Shown here one piece after another: positions 45,325 to 53,756 of a stretch of 64,000 bases of DNA. The first letter of the stretch is position 1; each line of letters starts with the position of its first letter. The translations under genes were made by a program, and so were the position numbers. Source of the stretch: Acetobacter sp. (lineage in GTDB: Bacteria > Pseudomonadota > Alphaproteobacteria > Acetobacterales > Acetobacteraceae); contig NZ_JAKVME010000001.1 in NCBI RefSeq assembly GCF_022483985.1, positions 1,054,001-1,118,000 of the forward strand, read 5' to 3'. The notes under the pieces are model-generated. The model saw nothing but the letters and a program-made list of their open reading frames with translations. It ran no database searches and was not told where the DNA came from.

Positions 45325-47940
45325 ATGACGACACACAAATGGACATATCCCTCTTCTTCCAACACTTCGGGTAGTAATTACCTTTACGACCCGAAAAGTT
45401 ACTCCGACGGAGCAACTTTTATAGCCGGGGATACATTGCTGTTCGGTTCGGGGAATCAAAGCCTTGACGATAGCGGGGCGCAAGCTGCCGGACTCGTCCT
45501 GCTGACAGATGGCACCTACAGTTTTTCGGGCAGTAACTACTCTCTCTCCCTGTCCTTCATCACTGGGACAGGTGACTCACAGATCAACGTGCTCGATGGT
45601 TCCAATATCAACCTGACGACCTTGGCTCCAACCTTTACCAATAGCGGCGCGATAACAGTCAACAAGTCCGCTTTCACCGATACGGCGACGAACACAGGTA
45701 CATTCGTTAACGACGGCACCATTCTGTCAGAAAACGGCCAGTTCCTGTTTGTAGGCAAAACTTTTACCAACAACGGGGACATCATCGGAAATGATGGAAA
45801 CACCTCCATTGATTCCGCGCTGATAAATAACGAAGACATCACTATTAATGAAGGTTATTTTGGTACCTTCTCGATACAGAATAATGGCAGCCTTACTATC
45901 TCTGGAGCGCTCGCTCTCATCCATGGCGATGTTGATAACGTTGCTGGCGCCACAATCACTCTGGCTGATCAAACAGATTTTGAAATCAGCTCTTCAAACG
46001 GAACATTCATCAATGACGGTGCAATCCATGTCACGGGGAATACCACGCTCAGTGTGATTACTGCGGGGAACTACGCTGGTGAGAATGCCAGTTCAGCCTC
46101 AGTCTCCGGGACCGGAACTTTTGCCATCAATGATGGCGGCACTGTCTACATCTCCACGCACACCCTGAATGTCAAGACATTCGACCTCTCCCAGAATGCC
46201 TATCTGCAACTCCAGTCGCAGAATACGCAGGCAGACATTACCGCCACAGCCTATAGTATCTTTGAATACACAGGGATGACGCAGGACAGCGTCTCCACCG
46301 CCTCAGGTACCCCGACTGGCCAGTTCGCCGGTTCCATACGTCTCACAAACAGTGCAGCCGTGATCAGCGCCTATACCGGAGTTTCAGGCTCCATCACTTT
46401 CGCCGACAACAACGACGCATACGGGCGATGGAGTTCCAATTACACGGACAGAGACATTGGTTACATTGGTCCTCTTTACTATACTTATCCCTTCTCCGAT
46501 GACTATGGATCAATAAGCGAGCTTGCCTTCGCACCGGATCGTAATTTCGACAGCATTACTGATGAGTTTGATCTCCAGAAAATGCCCATTAATGGCTTTG
46601 CTACTGGAGATCTGATTACTCTGCAGGCCGGTGCAATGTCACGGATCAGTGTCAGTTGGACGTATACTGCGGAAAACGGTCTGCTTTCGCTCTATTCCGG
46701 CGACAGAAACTTCGCCAACCTGACCATTTTCGGCCAGACAGCCCTCACCGCAAGTGATTTCAGGATCAGCCTTTATCTTGATATCGACACCGGTGAAACC
46801 TTTGCTCCGGGCGCCGTCGCCATCCAGCTTGCCAGCAGCGCTGAACCCGATCCGTATTACGACGATCCGGATGATCCTGATACAATCATCGTTTTTTCCT
46901 GTTTTCTGGAAAATGTTCCCATCAGCACGACATTGGGTGATATTCCTGTGCGCCGACTATGGGAAATGCAGGAAAAAGGAGACGCGCTGCCGTCCCTCAT
47001 CCCCGCTCACAGCATCAGTGGCCACCATCCCCTGCCTGTCAGGAAGATTGTCAAAGGTCATGTCAGCGCTACACTGGCAAGCCGGGAGCCCCCACTCCGT
47101 ATCCGCGCAGGAGCGTTTGCTCCCAGCATCCCTTCGGAAGATATCCTTCTGACAGGAGAACATTGTGTCGCCATTGACGCCATTGACGCCATTGACGCCA
47201 TGCTCGTGCCGATACGCATGTTGCGCAATGACGCTTCCATCCGCACCGAGCTTCTGCCTGACGGATATGATATCTACCACATCGAAACAGAGCAGCACGC
47301 CATCATCAGCGCCGCAGGCCTCCCGGTGGAGACCTGGCTTGATCATGACAGGGAAGCTCTTTTTCATACGGATCCCGCGGTCACGCCGCTGAGAGTTTCG
47401 GAAATTCTGGAAAACCGGGAGAAAGTCCCGTGCCTGCCCGTAACCAGCAGTCAGGATGCTGTGGAACCTGTCTGGAAGCAGCTCAGCGCCCGCGCCACGG
47501 CGAATGGCCTGAAGCCTATGCTACCCGGAAAGGGGTACCAACGTGCCTCTGCTGAACCCCGGCTATTGCTTGCTTCCGGGAAAACCATAGAATATTCCTC
47601 CTGTGTCAATAACTTCTACTGGTTCCGTGTTCCAGAAGGCGATACGGGCATTGCCCTTCTCTCCCACACGGCCCGCCCTTCTGATTTTATCGGACCCTTC
47701 ATTGATGATCGCCGCGAGCTTGGGCTTTCGGTCGCGTCCATTGGCGGTTGGAACACCGCAGGTTCATACAGATATCTGGACCTTTCCTCCCCATTGAAAG
47801 GCTGGCACGCCCCTGAGGGTGACGCACGCTGGACAACAGCCAGAGCGGACCTGCCGTTAGGGCTGATGTCTGATATTGTGGTCGAAATTACAGGCTGTGT
47901 TCCCGTGTTTACAGAAACCCGCATGGAATATGCGGCCTGA
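45325..47940 (+). CDS. Second Hint-domain surface protein
   Basis: 871 residues. Residues 1-520 are Asn/Thr/Ser/Gly-rich beta repeats (TFTNSGAITVN, TNTGTFVNDGTI, TFTNNGDIIGNDG), like the 'N-x-G-T-I/F' strands of bacterial adhesin helices. A Hint_2-like domain starts at SCFLENVPISTTLGDIPVRRL (split here as CF..ENV..) and has ILLTGEHCVAIDA for the His block. About 200 more residues of unknown fold follow, with WFRVPEGDTGIALLS and GGWNTAGSYRYLDL. There is no signal peptide and no barrel. It lacks the GW module of the first Hint protein, so the two are different subtypes. The DNA of the N-terminal half is more AT-rich than that of its neighbours. Confidence 0.75.
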   Translation: MTTHKWTYPSSSNTSGSNYLYDPKSYSDGATFIAGDTLLFGSGNQSLDDSGAQAAGLVLLTDGTYSFSGSNYSLSLSFITGTGDSQINVLDGSNINLTTLAPTFTNSGAITVNKSAFTDTATNTGTFVNDGTILSENGQFLFVGKTFTNNGDIIGNDGNTSIDSALINNEDITINEGYFGTFSIQNNGSLTISGALALIHGDVDNVAGATITLADQTDFEISSSNGTFINDGAIHVTGNTTLSVITAGNYAGENASSASVSGTGTFAINDGGTVYISTHTLNVKTFDLSQNAYLQLQSQNTQADITATAYSIFEYTGMTQDSVSTASGTPTGQFAGSIRLTNSAAVISAYTGVSGSITFADNNDAYGRWSSNYTDRDIGYIGPLYYTYPFSDDYGSISELAFAPDRNFDSITDEFDLQKMPINGFATGDLITLQAGAMSRISVSWTYTAENGLLSLYSGDRNFANLTIFGQTALTASDFRISLYLDIDTGETFAPGAVAIQLASSAEPDPYYDDPDDPDTIIVFSCFLENVPISTTLGDIPVRRLWEMQEKGDALPSLIPAHSISGHHPLPVRKIVKGHVSATLASREPPLRIRAGAFAPSIPSEDILLTGEHCVAIDAIDAIDAMLVPIRMLRNDASIRTELLPDGYDIYHIETEQHAIISAAGLPVETWLDHDREALFHTDPAVTPLRVSEILENREKVPCLPVTSSQDAVEPVWKQLSARATANGLKPMLPGKGYQRASAEPRLLLASGKTIEYSSCVNNFYWFRVPEGDTGIALLSHTARPSDFIGPFIDDRRELGLSVASIGGWNTAGSYRYLDLSSPLKGWHAPEGDARWTTARADLPLGLMSDIVVEITGCVPVFTETRMEYAA
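47170..47196 (+). repeat. Three tandem 9-base repeats inside the Hint domain
   Basis: gccattgac occurs three times in a row and in frame, coding Ala-Ile-Asp each time, followed by gccatg. It lies in the His block of the Hint domain, where related proteins have only one such unit. Confidence 0.85.
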
Positions 47941-48267
47941 ATACTTTGCAGTCATCGCACAGTATCCGCATACATCCAGTCAGGCTCTTCCATCTTTCAG
48001 GGCTGCCGCCCACGACGGCACGCCGTCAGTTAAGCCCTGATTCCGGCGCGTGAGAGTTGTGCTTTCCATCTGGCCGCTTCCTCGGTTTTGGGAAAACAGC
48101 CAGATGCGGCGCTCCGATTTACACGACTACAAACCGGAGCGGAGAAAGACTTCTTTTCTCCGGCCTTGAGGGCCATGTCGAGGCACGATTGTCCGGGCGC
48201 ATGAGGGCAGCGCCGGAAACCCCAAAAGGTATCGGATGACTCCCGGCGACCCGGTGGAAACCCGATC
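47941..48267. other. Hairpin-rich intergenic region
   Basis: 327 bases between two convergent genes. Successive inverted repeats are: 47998-48039 (cagggct/agccctg around gacggc-ac-gccgtc), 48067-48106 (catctggc/gccagatg), 48140-48162 (cggagaaa/tttctccg) and 48211-48248 (cgccgg/ccggcg). No protein gene is convincing; a 60-codon frame at 48057 lacks a ribosome binding site. It may be a terminator region or a structured RNA. Confidence 0.4.
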
Positions 48268-48435
48268 TCACATCGGCTCAGGATGCAGACTTGCCCAGAC
48301 TGTTCTCGCTATTGGCGCCCACTGTGACAAGCTGAACTCAACCTGCCCCGCAGTCGTCGAGTTTGCTTCAATCGTCATCGAATGACGACACAACGTAGGT
48401 GAAACTGACGCGGCAATCGTATTTTCCACCGACAT
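48268..48435 (-). CDS. Possible 55-residue protein
   Basis: A short open frame, MSVENTIAASVSPTL... ending HPEPM. GAGGA stands seven bases before the ATG, and the gene begins 38 bases after the stop codon of the TIGR02302 gene on the same strand. No domain or membrane helix; one Cys. It could be a real small gene at the end of the lysA operon or chance. Confidence 0.35.
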   Translation of the reverse strand: MSVENTIAASVSPTLCRHSMTIEANSTTAGQVEFSLSQWAPIARTVWASLHPEPM

Positions 48436-48472
48436 ACGACGTTCCTCATAATGGAATGTCGTGGAACGATAC

Positions 48473-51250
48473 TCAGAACGATTTCAACAACCTGTCCAGA
48501 TAGTCCAGTTCTTCCTTCGGACGTGTCCGATCGGAATCCCTGCGTCGCAGTTCTTCCTCGATAGCCTGCGCCCGTTCACGCGACATTTTTTCAGGCAGAC
48601 TGCCCCCCGCGTTCGGGTTTTTGTCCAAACCCTCACCCGTGGAACGCCCCAGCGGATCACGGTCGGCATTCTGCTCGTCACTGGACTGTCCGTCGCCCTG
48701 ATCACCGTTTTCCTCGTCACCGCTTCCGGGCTGACCTTCCTTGCCCTGACCGCCGCCTCCACCAAAAGACGGCAGGAAACTCGCGCTGCCCGAGCCGCCT
48801 CCCTTGCCCTGAAGGGCCTTTCGCATCTGATTACGCCCCTGCTGCAGGGCCTTGAGCGCGGCGGTTTCCGCTTTCACGGCATCAGGATCATCGTCGGCCG
48901 TCAGGGCATGACGGGCATCCTTCATGGCCTTGCCTGCCTCGCCAAACGCAGGAACCTCCTTGCCTGAAAGCTCCTTGAACTCACTCCCGAGTTCTTCGGT
49001 CGCCCGCATCAGCGCGTGTTGCGCCGCCCCATCGGACCTCTTCTGGTCGGCTTCCGCCGCAGCCTGACCATTTTTGTCCGCGTCTGGCTGCTGAGAGGAC
49101 TGGGCCTGTTCCTGCGCCGCAGGAGCCTGTTCTTCGGACTGTGGCGGCGGCCCACCCATACCGTCCGGCGGCACCAGTCCAAGCCTCCGCAGAAGCTCCG
49201 ACGTGGACATGGTCCCAAGGTCACTGTCTTCTGACGATGGCTGCGATGCGGCGCTCTGGTCCCGTCGCCGCTGATCCCGATCGAGCCGCGCCTGAGCGTG
49301 ATCCAGCAGCGAACTCTGCTGCTTCACCAGATCACCGAGGCTTTCCGCCTGCTCCTGCAACTTCTGCTGCGCCATCATCTGCTGGGCCAGTTGCGCCATG
49401 TCCTGCGGTGTGGCGTTGCGCATCTTCTCGATGGAATCCTCAAGCTGTTGTAGCTTGTCCATCGCCCCGTCCTCGTGACCTTCCGCCGCGTCTCCCTGCA
49501 GACGCTCCATCAGCTTCTGAAAGGCGCGATCACCGGATTTCGTCAGACCGGGCAGATCAGGGATGGCGGTTCCGTCACGCATGGCCTGCTCCGCCAGCGC
49601 CTGCATCTTGCGACCGATGGCGGCGCGCAGGGCGTCCATACGCCGCTTCAGCTCCGCCTGCTCTTCCGTTCCGTGAGCATTGTCTTCCCGCATGTGACGT
49701 AACTGCCCGGACACTGCTTCCTGAGCCGCCCTGACATCGATGGACGCCTGCGCGGACGCCTTGCCGCCATGCAACTGGTCCTCGATGTCGAGAGCAAGAT
49801 CCCACAGCCGTCCCACGGCTTCATTGCGGGCGTCATTGTCGTCCACATCGCGGTTATCGAGCAACGCCACGATACTGGTCAGATTGAGGAACGTGCCGGT
49901 ATTCTCGTCGATCGGCCCGGGCGTCTCCCCGATCGCAGCCAGATCTTCGGCGGCGGCGTGACGATTCTCGTCTCCCAGCGCCAGACGCCGTCGCAAATCA
50001 AGAACGGCCTTCGCCACAGGCGATTTGAACGTCCGGGAGCCAAGCCTGAACGTGGCGATCTGACTCCGGGCCACTTTCCTGCTGACGCTGGTCGCAACCA
50101 GTGTCGCGGACACTTCCTCACCCGCCCAGGGATCGTCCGACAGATCCAGACCAGCTACGCCTTTTGCACTGATCGGGTGCCCCTTGAGAGGAAGAGGCAC
50201 TGTCAGAACACGGCTTCTGGTCAGTAATCCCGGATGGGCCAGCCTGATTTCGACGACCAGCGAACCAAGCCCGTAGGCGTGATGCGCATCGTAGGGAAGC
50301 CGGGTCCGACGTCCGCCTTTCTCACCGCCGGGATTCTGCCCCCATGCCACCTGCGGCAGGGCATCGGGCGTGACCGTCAGTTGCCATGAGGCCAGCGTGC
50401 GGCCACGGCTGCTCACCATGAAGGAGCCCGACCGATCCAGTTCCGCCTGAATGCGCCAGGAATGCTGTCCGAGCGCCTGCATGGTTTCGTGGCTGAAGCC
50501 GCCTTTCAGATGAGGCGCGGACTGCGCGCCCGTGACCGTGGACACCAGAACGGAGCCTTCAGGCACGGCGGGAACATGCGCGGTCCCATCGGCGAGGAAG
50601 ACCGGGGCTGACGGGGCATAGGATGGCGGGGTGATCCATGCTTCGACATGCGGCAGCGGCACATCGGGATCGTCAATGCCGGGAATGAAGGCAGCGGCCA
50701 GCCGTCCCGGCGCATGGCTTCCGGCCCAGACGGCAGTGCCGAGGCAGGCCAGCAGAACGACGGGCAGGAAACGGTTCTTCCCCAGACGGGAGAACTCGGG
50801 CCAGCCAGACCGGAGCGGCCCGAGCGACGCCAGCAGCCGTTCCTGATAGGCACGCCAGAGGATATCCGATCCCACGCCGGACGAACGATCCGTCGTGGAG
50901 CCCAGAGGCCTGTTACGCAGGCCGGACACCCGCTCGATCCGCCGGTCCACTTCCATCCGGGACGGCGGCGTATACTGCTTCAGTCCGCGATGCCCGAGCC
51001 AGACGACCACACCAAAACTGCCTGCCTCGACAACCGCATGCAGCCAGTCCGGCATGGTCTGTGGAATACGCAGGAATCCGGAAGCGCAATAAAGCCCGGC
51101 GACAGAGGCCGCAGGCGAGAGGAGAACCGCGACTCTTTCCGCCACCAGAACAGAGCGCGCTTTTCTGCGCACATCCGCGAGATCTGCTGCCCGCCTTGTC
51201 TCATCAGGCAGGTCTGTGCGTTTGATCTGTTCCGGCGGGGCGATGCTCAT
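48473..51250 (-). CDS. TIGR02302/DUF4175 family membrane protein
   Basis: 925 residues. Two membrane helices lie within residues 40-100. A large soluble region begins with RNRPLGSTTDRSS and contains the family's LPHVEAWITPPSYAPSAPVFL. A third helix is near residue 165 (FLPVVLLACLGTAVWAG). Residues ~560-925 are Gln/Glu/Asp-rich and helical, with low-complexity stretches (GGGSGSASFLPSFGGGGGQG), ending RPKEELDYLDRLLKSF. Function is unknown; in alphaproteobacteria it is found next to lysA. Its ATG overlaps the lysA stop (ATGA). Confidence 0.88.
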   Translation of the reverse strand: MSIAPPEQIKRTDLPDETRRAADLADVRRKARSVLVAERVAVLLSPAASVAGLYCASGFLRIPQTMPDWLHAVVEAGSFGVVVWLGHRGLKQYTPPSRMEVDRRIERVSGLRNRPLGSTTDRSSGVGSDILWRAYQERLLASLGPLRSGWPEFSRLGKNRFLPVVLLACLGTAVWAGSHAPGRLAAAFIPGIDDPDVPLPHVEAWITPPSYAPSAPVFLADGTAHVPAVPEGSVLVSTVTGAQSAPHLKGGFSHETMQALGQHSWRIQAELDRSGSFMVSSRGRTLASWQLTVTPDALPQVAWGQNPGGEKGGRRTRLPYDAHHAYGLGSLVVEIRLAHPGLLTRSRVLTVPLPLKGHPISAKGVAGLDLSDDPWAGEEVSATLVATSVSRKVARSQIATFRLGSRTFKSPVAKAVLDLRRRLALGDENRHAAAEDLAAIGETPGPIDENTGTFLNLTSIVALLDNRDVDDNDARNEAVGRLWDLALDIEDQLHGGKASAQASIDVRAAQEAVSGQLRHMREDNAHGTEEQAELKRRMDALRAAIGRKMQALAEQAMRDGTAIPDLPGLTKSGDRAFQKLMERLQGDAAEGHEDGAMDKLQQLEDSIEKMRNATPQDMAQLAQQMMAQQKLQEQAESLGDLVKQQSSLLDHAQARLDRDQRRRDQSAASQPSSEDSDLGTMSTSELLRRLGLVPPDGMGGPPPQSEEQAPAAQEQAQSSQQPDADKNGQAAAEADQKRSDGAAQHALMRATEELGSEFKELSGKEVPAFGEAGKAMKDARHALTADDDPDAVKAETAALKALQQGRNQMRKALQGKGGGSGSASFLPSFGGGGGQGKEGQPGSGDEENGDQGDGQSSDEQNADRDPLGRSTGEGLDKNPNAGGSLPEKMSRERAQAIEEELRRRDSDRTRPKEELDYLDRLLKSF

Positions 51251-52590
51251 GCCTCGACACGCATTCCTTCAGACATGACTTCACTTTCCCACAAAGCCTC
51301 GATCTTCTGACGAGGCCGGATCACTGACCAGCGATCCCCATCGACCAGAACTTCGGCAGCCAGCGGACGGGCGTTGTAGGTGGAACTCATCACCGCGCCA
51401 TAAGCGCCGGTATCGAGGATCGCGACCCGCGCCCCTCTCTGCAACGGCGGCAGGCTACGATCTTGGGCGAATGTATCGCCAGTCTCGCAGACTGGTCCGA
51501 CGACATTGGCTTCTTCCGGAGCAAGAACGGCGTCATGGGCCGAGAGAGGCAGAATTCCATGCCAGGCCTCATACAGCGAAGGCCTCAACAGATCGTTCAT
51601 GGCCGCATCAAGAATGATGAACGGAGAACCATCCGTGACCTTCTTGCGCAGGATCACGCTTGCCAGCAGAACGCCAGCAGGCGCCGCAATCCAACGCCCG
51701 GGCTCGATAGCCAGATGCACATCGAGATCGCCCAGTTCGGAACGGATCACCCCGGCTAGCGCCTCTGGTGAGCCCTCGCCCTCATCGCGATAGCAGATGC
51801 CGAGACCACCGCCGCAGTCCACAACCGTCACCGGCAATCCGGCCTGACGTGTCATCCGCACGAGTTCCGCAATCCGGGCATAGGCCGCCCGATAAGGCTC
51901 CATCGTCAGAATCTGGCTGCCGATATGCACGGCGTAGCCGACAGGTCTCAGTCCGGGCAGCCCCGAAGCCTGATGATACAGGCCAAGCGCTTCGTCATAC
52001 GGAATCCCGAACTTGTTGCCAGCAACCCCGGTGGTGATCTTTGCATGTGTCTTTGCGTCGACATCCGGATTTACGCGAAGAGCCACGTCGATCTCACGTC
52101 CCATGGACGACGCCACACCCGACAGGATCTCCAGCTCTTCAGCGCTTTCGACATTGATCTGGGCAATACCTTCCTGAAGCGCGAGCTTCAGTTCGGCATC
52201 GGTTTTGCCAACTCCGGAGAACACGATCCGCGACGCCGGGATACCGGCCTTTCGGGCCTTGATGAGTTCACCGCCGCTGACGACGTCAGCCCCCATCCCG
52301 GCCTGTGACACAATTCCCAGCACGGCGAGATGATCGTTCGATTTCACCGCGAAATGCGCCGACACCGACAATCCCGCCGCTTTCATCGCATTCTGTAACT
52401 TCACAGCTCTTTTTCTGAGCGTGTCAGCACTCATGACCCAGCATGGCGTGCCAACCTCGTCGGCAATCGCCTGCAGGGGCACTCCATCCAGCATCAGTCC
52501 ACTACGCACATCGAGCGACAGGTTCGGGTGCGTCGCCAGCAGTTCGCGAACAGTGGGATCGGGGGTGGTAAAAACGGTCGGGTCAGCCAT
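51247..52590 (-). CDS. lysA: Diaminopimelate decarboxylase
   Basis: 447 residues, fold-type III PLP enzyme. FAVKSNDHLAVLGIV near residue 80 holds the Schiff-base Lys. GGGLGICY and HIGSQI bind the phosphate. EPGRWIAAPAGVLL and CETGDTFAQDR carry the catalytic Cys from the partner subunit. It removes CO2 from meso-DAP to give lysine. It is the first gene of a two- or three-gene operon with TIGR02302. Confidence 0.96.
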   Translation of the reverse strand: MADPTVFTTPDPTVRELLATHPNLSLDVRSGLMLDGVPLQAIADEVGTPCWVMSADTLRKRAVKLQNAMKAAGLSVSAHFAVKSNDHLAVLGIVSQAGMGADVVSGGELIKARKAGIPASRIVFSGVGKTDAELKLALQEGIAQINVESAEELEILSGVASSMGREIDVALRVNPDVDAKTHAKITTGVAGNKFGIPYDEALGLYHQASGLPGLRPVGYAVHIGSQILTMEPYRAAYARIAELVRMTRQAGLPVTVVDCGGGLGICYRDEGEGSPEALAGVIRSELGDLDVHLAIEPGRWIAAPAGVLLASVILRKKVTDGSPFIILDAAMNDLLRPSLYEAWHGILPLSAHDAVLAPEEANVVGPVCETGDTFAQDRSLPPLQRGARVAILDTGAYGAVMSSTYNARPLAAEVLVDGDRWSVIRPRQKIEALWESEVMSEGMRVEA

Positions 52591-52709
52591 GGGATCACGT
52601 TACCGGCTCAGTCGGAACTTGCCAATCGGCTGAATTTGCAAAGGTTCCCTACGCTGCAAAAATGGCAGGAGCCTGTCATGCAACAGGCCCCCTGCCTCAC
52701 TCGATGGCA

Positions 52710-53699
52710 TCAGCTCTTGAGGATGCCGTTTTCCTTCAGAATTCCCAGCGCCTGACGGATGCGGTGGCCATAAGTGTGGTCCGCCATCGTCCGGGCCTGC
52801 GCTTTCTTCGCCGTCTCAATACGGAGATCGCCGTTGTCGATATAGGTATCGACCAGTTCCTCGAACTGCTTGCGGTTCGAGAAGGACGGAATTTCCTCTT
52901 TCGTATAATAGCGGCGGATTTCGTAGGTATCCTCATGGAACACCTGCAACGCTCCAGCCGCAGCGGCTTCATAGGTGCGCGGACCCGGTGTCGATGGGGA
53001 AATCAGGAAGCGCTTGTTCTCGAAGCTCAGGCTGCGGCCAAGGTTAAGAACCAGTTTGGAGCGCTGATAGAACTGCACAAGCTGCTCTTTTTCCAGACGC
53101 GCATCCGAGAACCCGATGCCAAGTTCACCCCAACCCGGACCAATGATCTTGATGTTCAGATTGCGCAGGGTCGGCAGCAGACCGCGCACAATGTCCTTGC
53201 GGTTTGTGAAAGCCACGCCGCAGAACAGCACGTCGATATTCCGCTCTACCGTCTCATCAATCGGGCGATAATGCAGCTTCGGGCAGGCTGCGAGCGGCAG
53301 GTGCCAGACATTGTCGCGGGTGTAGAAATTCGAGCCCCAGCGTTCACAGGAGAACACCGCGTCAAAGTCCTGCCCGATGCGATAGTTCGCGTCCTGCTCG
53401 TAGGGGTCTTCGGTCGCCCAGAAAACGGTCGCGGCGCCGATCTTCTTGGCTTCGCGATTGATTTCACCGAAATAGGTGCTTTCCGGCAGATACGAGCCGA
53501 TACCGAACACCACGGTCGGCTTCAGGAAACGAATCGCCGCCGCCGCGCCACTGATGTTGGCCGCCGTGACGTTTTCCTCACCAAAGCACTCCGCCCAGCC
53601 CGCCATGATCGATTCACGAATCTGGGCATTGGCCTGCGATTCAAAGCGTCCGCCGCTGCAGATCAGAACCCGTCCTGAATATTCGCCTGTCTTCGCCAT
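52710..53699 (-). CDS. CgeB-like glycosyltransferase
   Basis: About 329 residues of a GT-B fold. The N-terminal half has TVVFGIGSYLPESTYFGEINR and VFWATEDPYEQDAN, as in DUF3880/CgeB proteins. The C-terminal half has NIDVLFCGVAFTNRKDIV, LEKEQLVQFYQRSKLVLNLGRS and PSTPGPRTYEAAAAGALQVF, the usual nucleotide-sugar segment. GGAGAG precedes the ATG at 53699. It is related to the N-terminus of the 1117-residue protein two genes upstream and is probably the last gene of this glycosylation cluster. Confidence 0.85.
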   Translation of the reverse strand: MAKTGEYSGRVLICSGGRFESQANAQIRESIMAGWAECFGEENVTAANISGAAAAIRFLKPTVVFGIGSYLPESTYFGEINREAKKIGAATVFWATEDPYEQDANYRIGQDFDAVFSCERWGSNFYTRDNVWHLPLAACPKLHYRPIDETVERNIDVLFCGVAFTNRKDIVRGLLPTLRNLNIKIIGPGWGELGIGFSDARLEKEQLVQFYQRSKLVLNLGRSLSFENKRFLISPSTPGPRTYEAAAAGALQVFHEDTYEIRRYYTKEEIPSFSNRKQFEELVDTYIDNGDLRIETAKKAQARTMADHTYGHRIRQALGILKENGILKS

Positions 53700-53756
53700 C
53701 ACGTCTCTCCAGTCCTTATCGGGGTCTTGGTTGATCTCGTTCGCAACGTCGCGTCC

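Noticed and set aside
48057..48239. 60-codon plus-strand frame in the hairpin-rich gap
   Set aside because: No ribosome binding site, and the sequence is dominated by inverted repeats rather than coding pattern.
52662..53678. 338-codon plus-strand frame
   Set aside because: Antisense to the CgeB-like glycosyltransferase, whose motifs are clear; the plus-strand product has no recognisable features.
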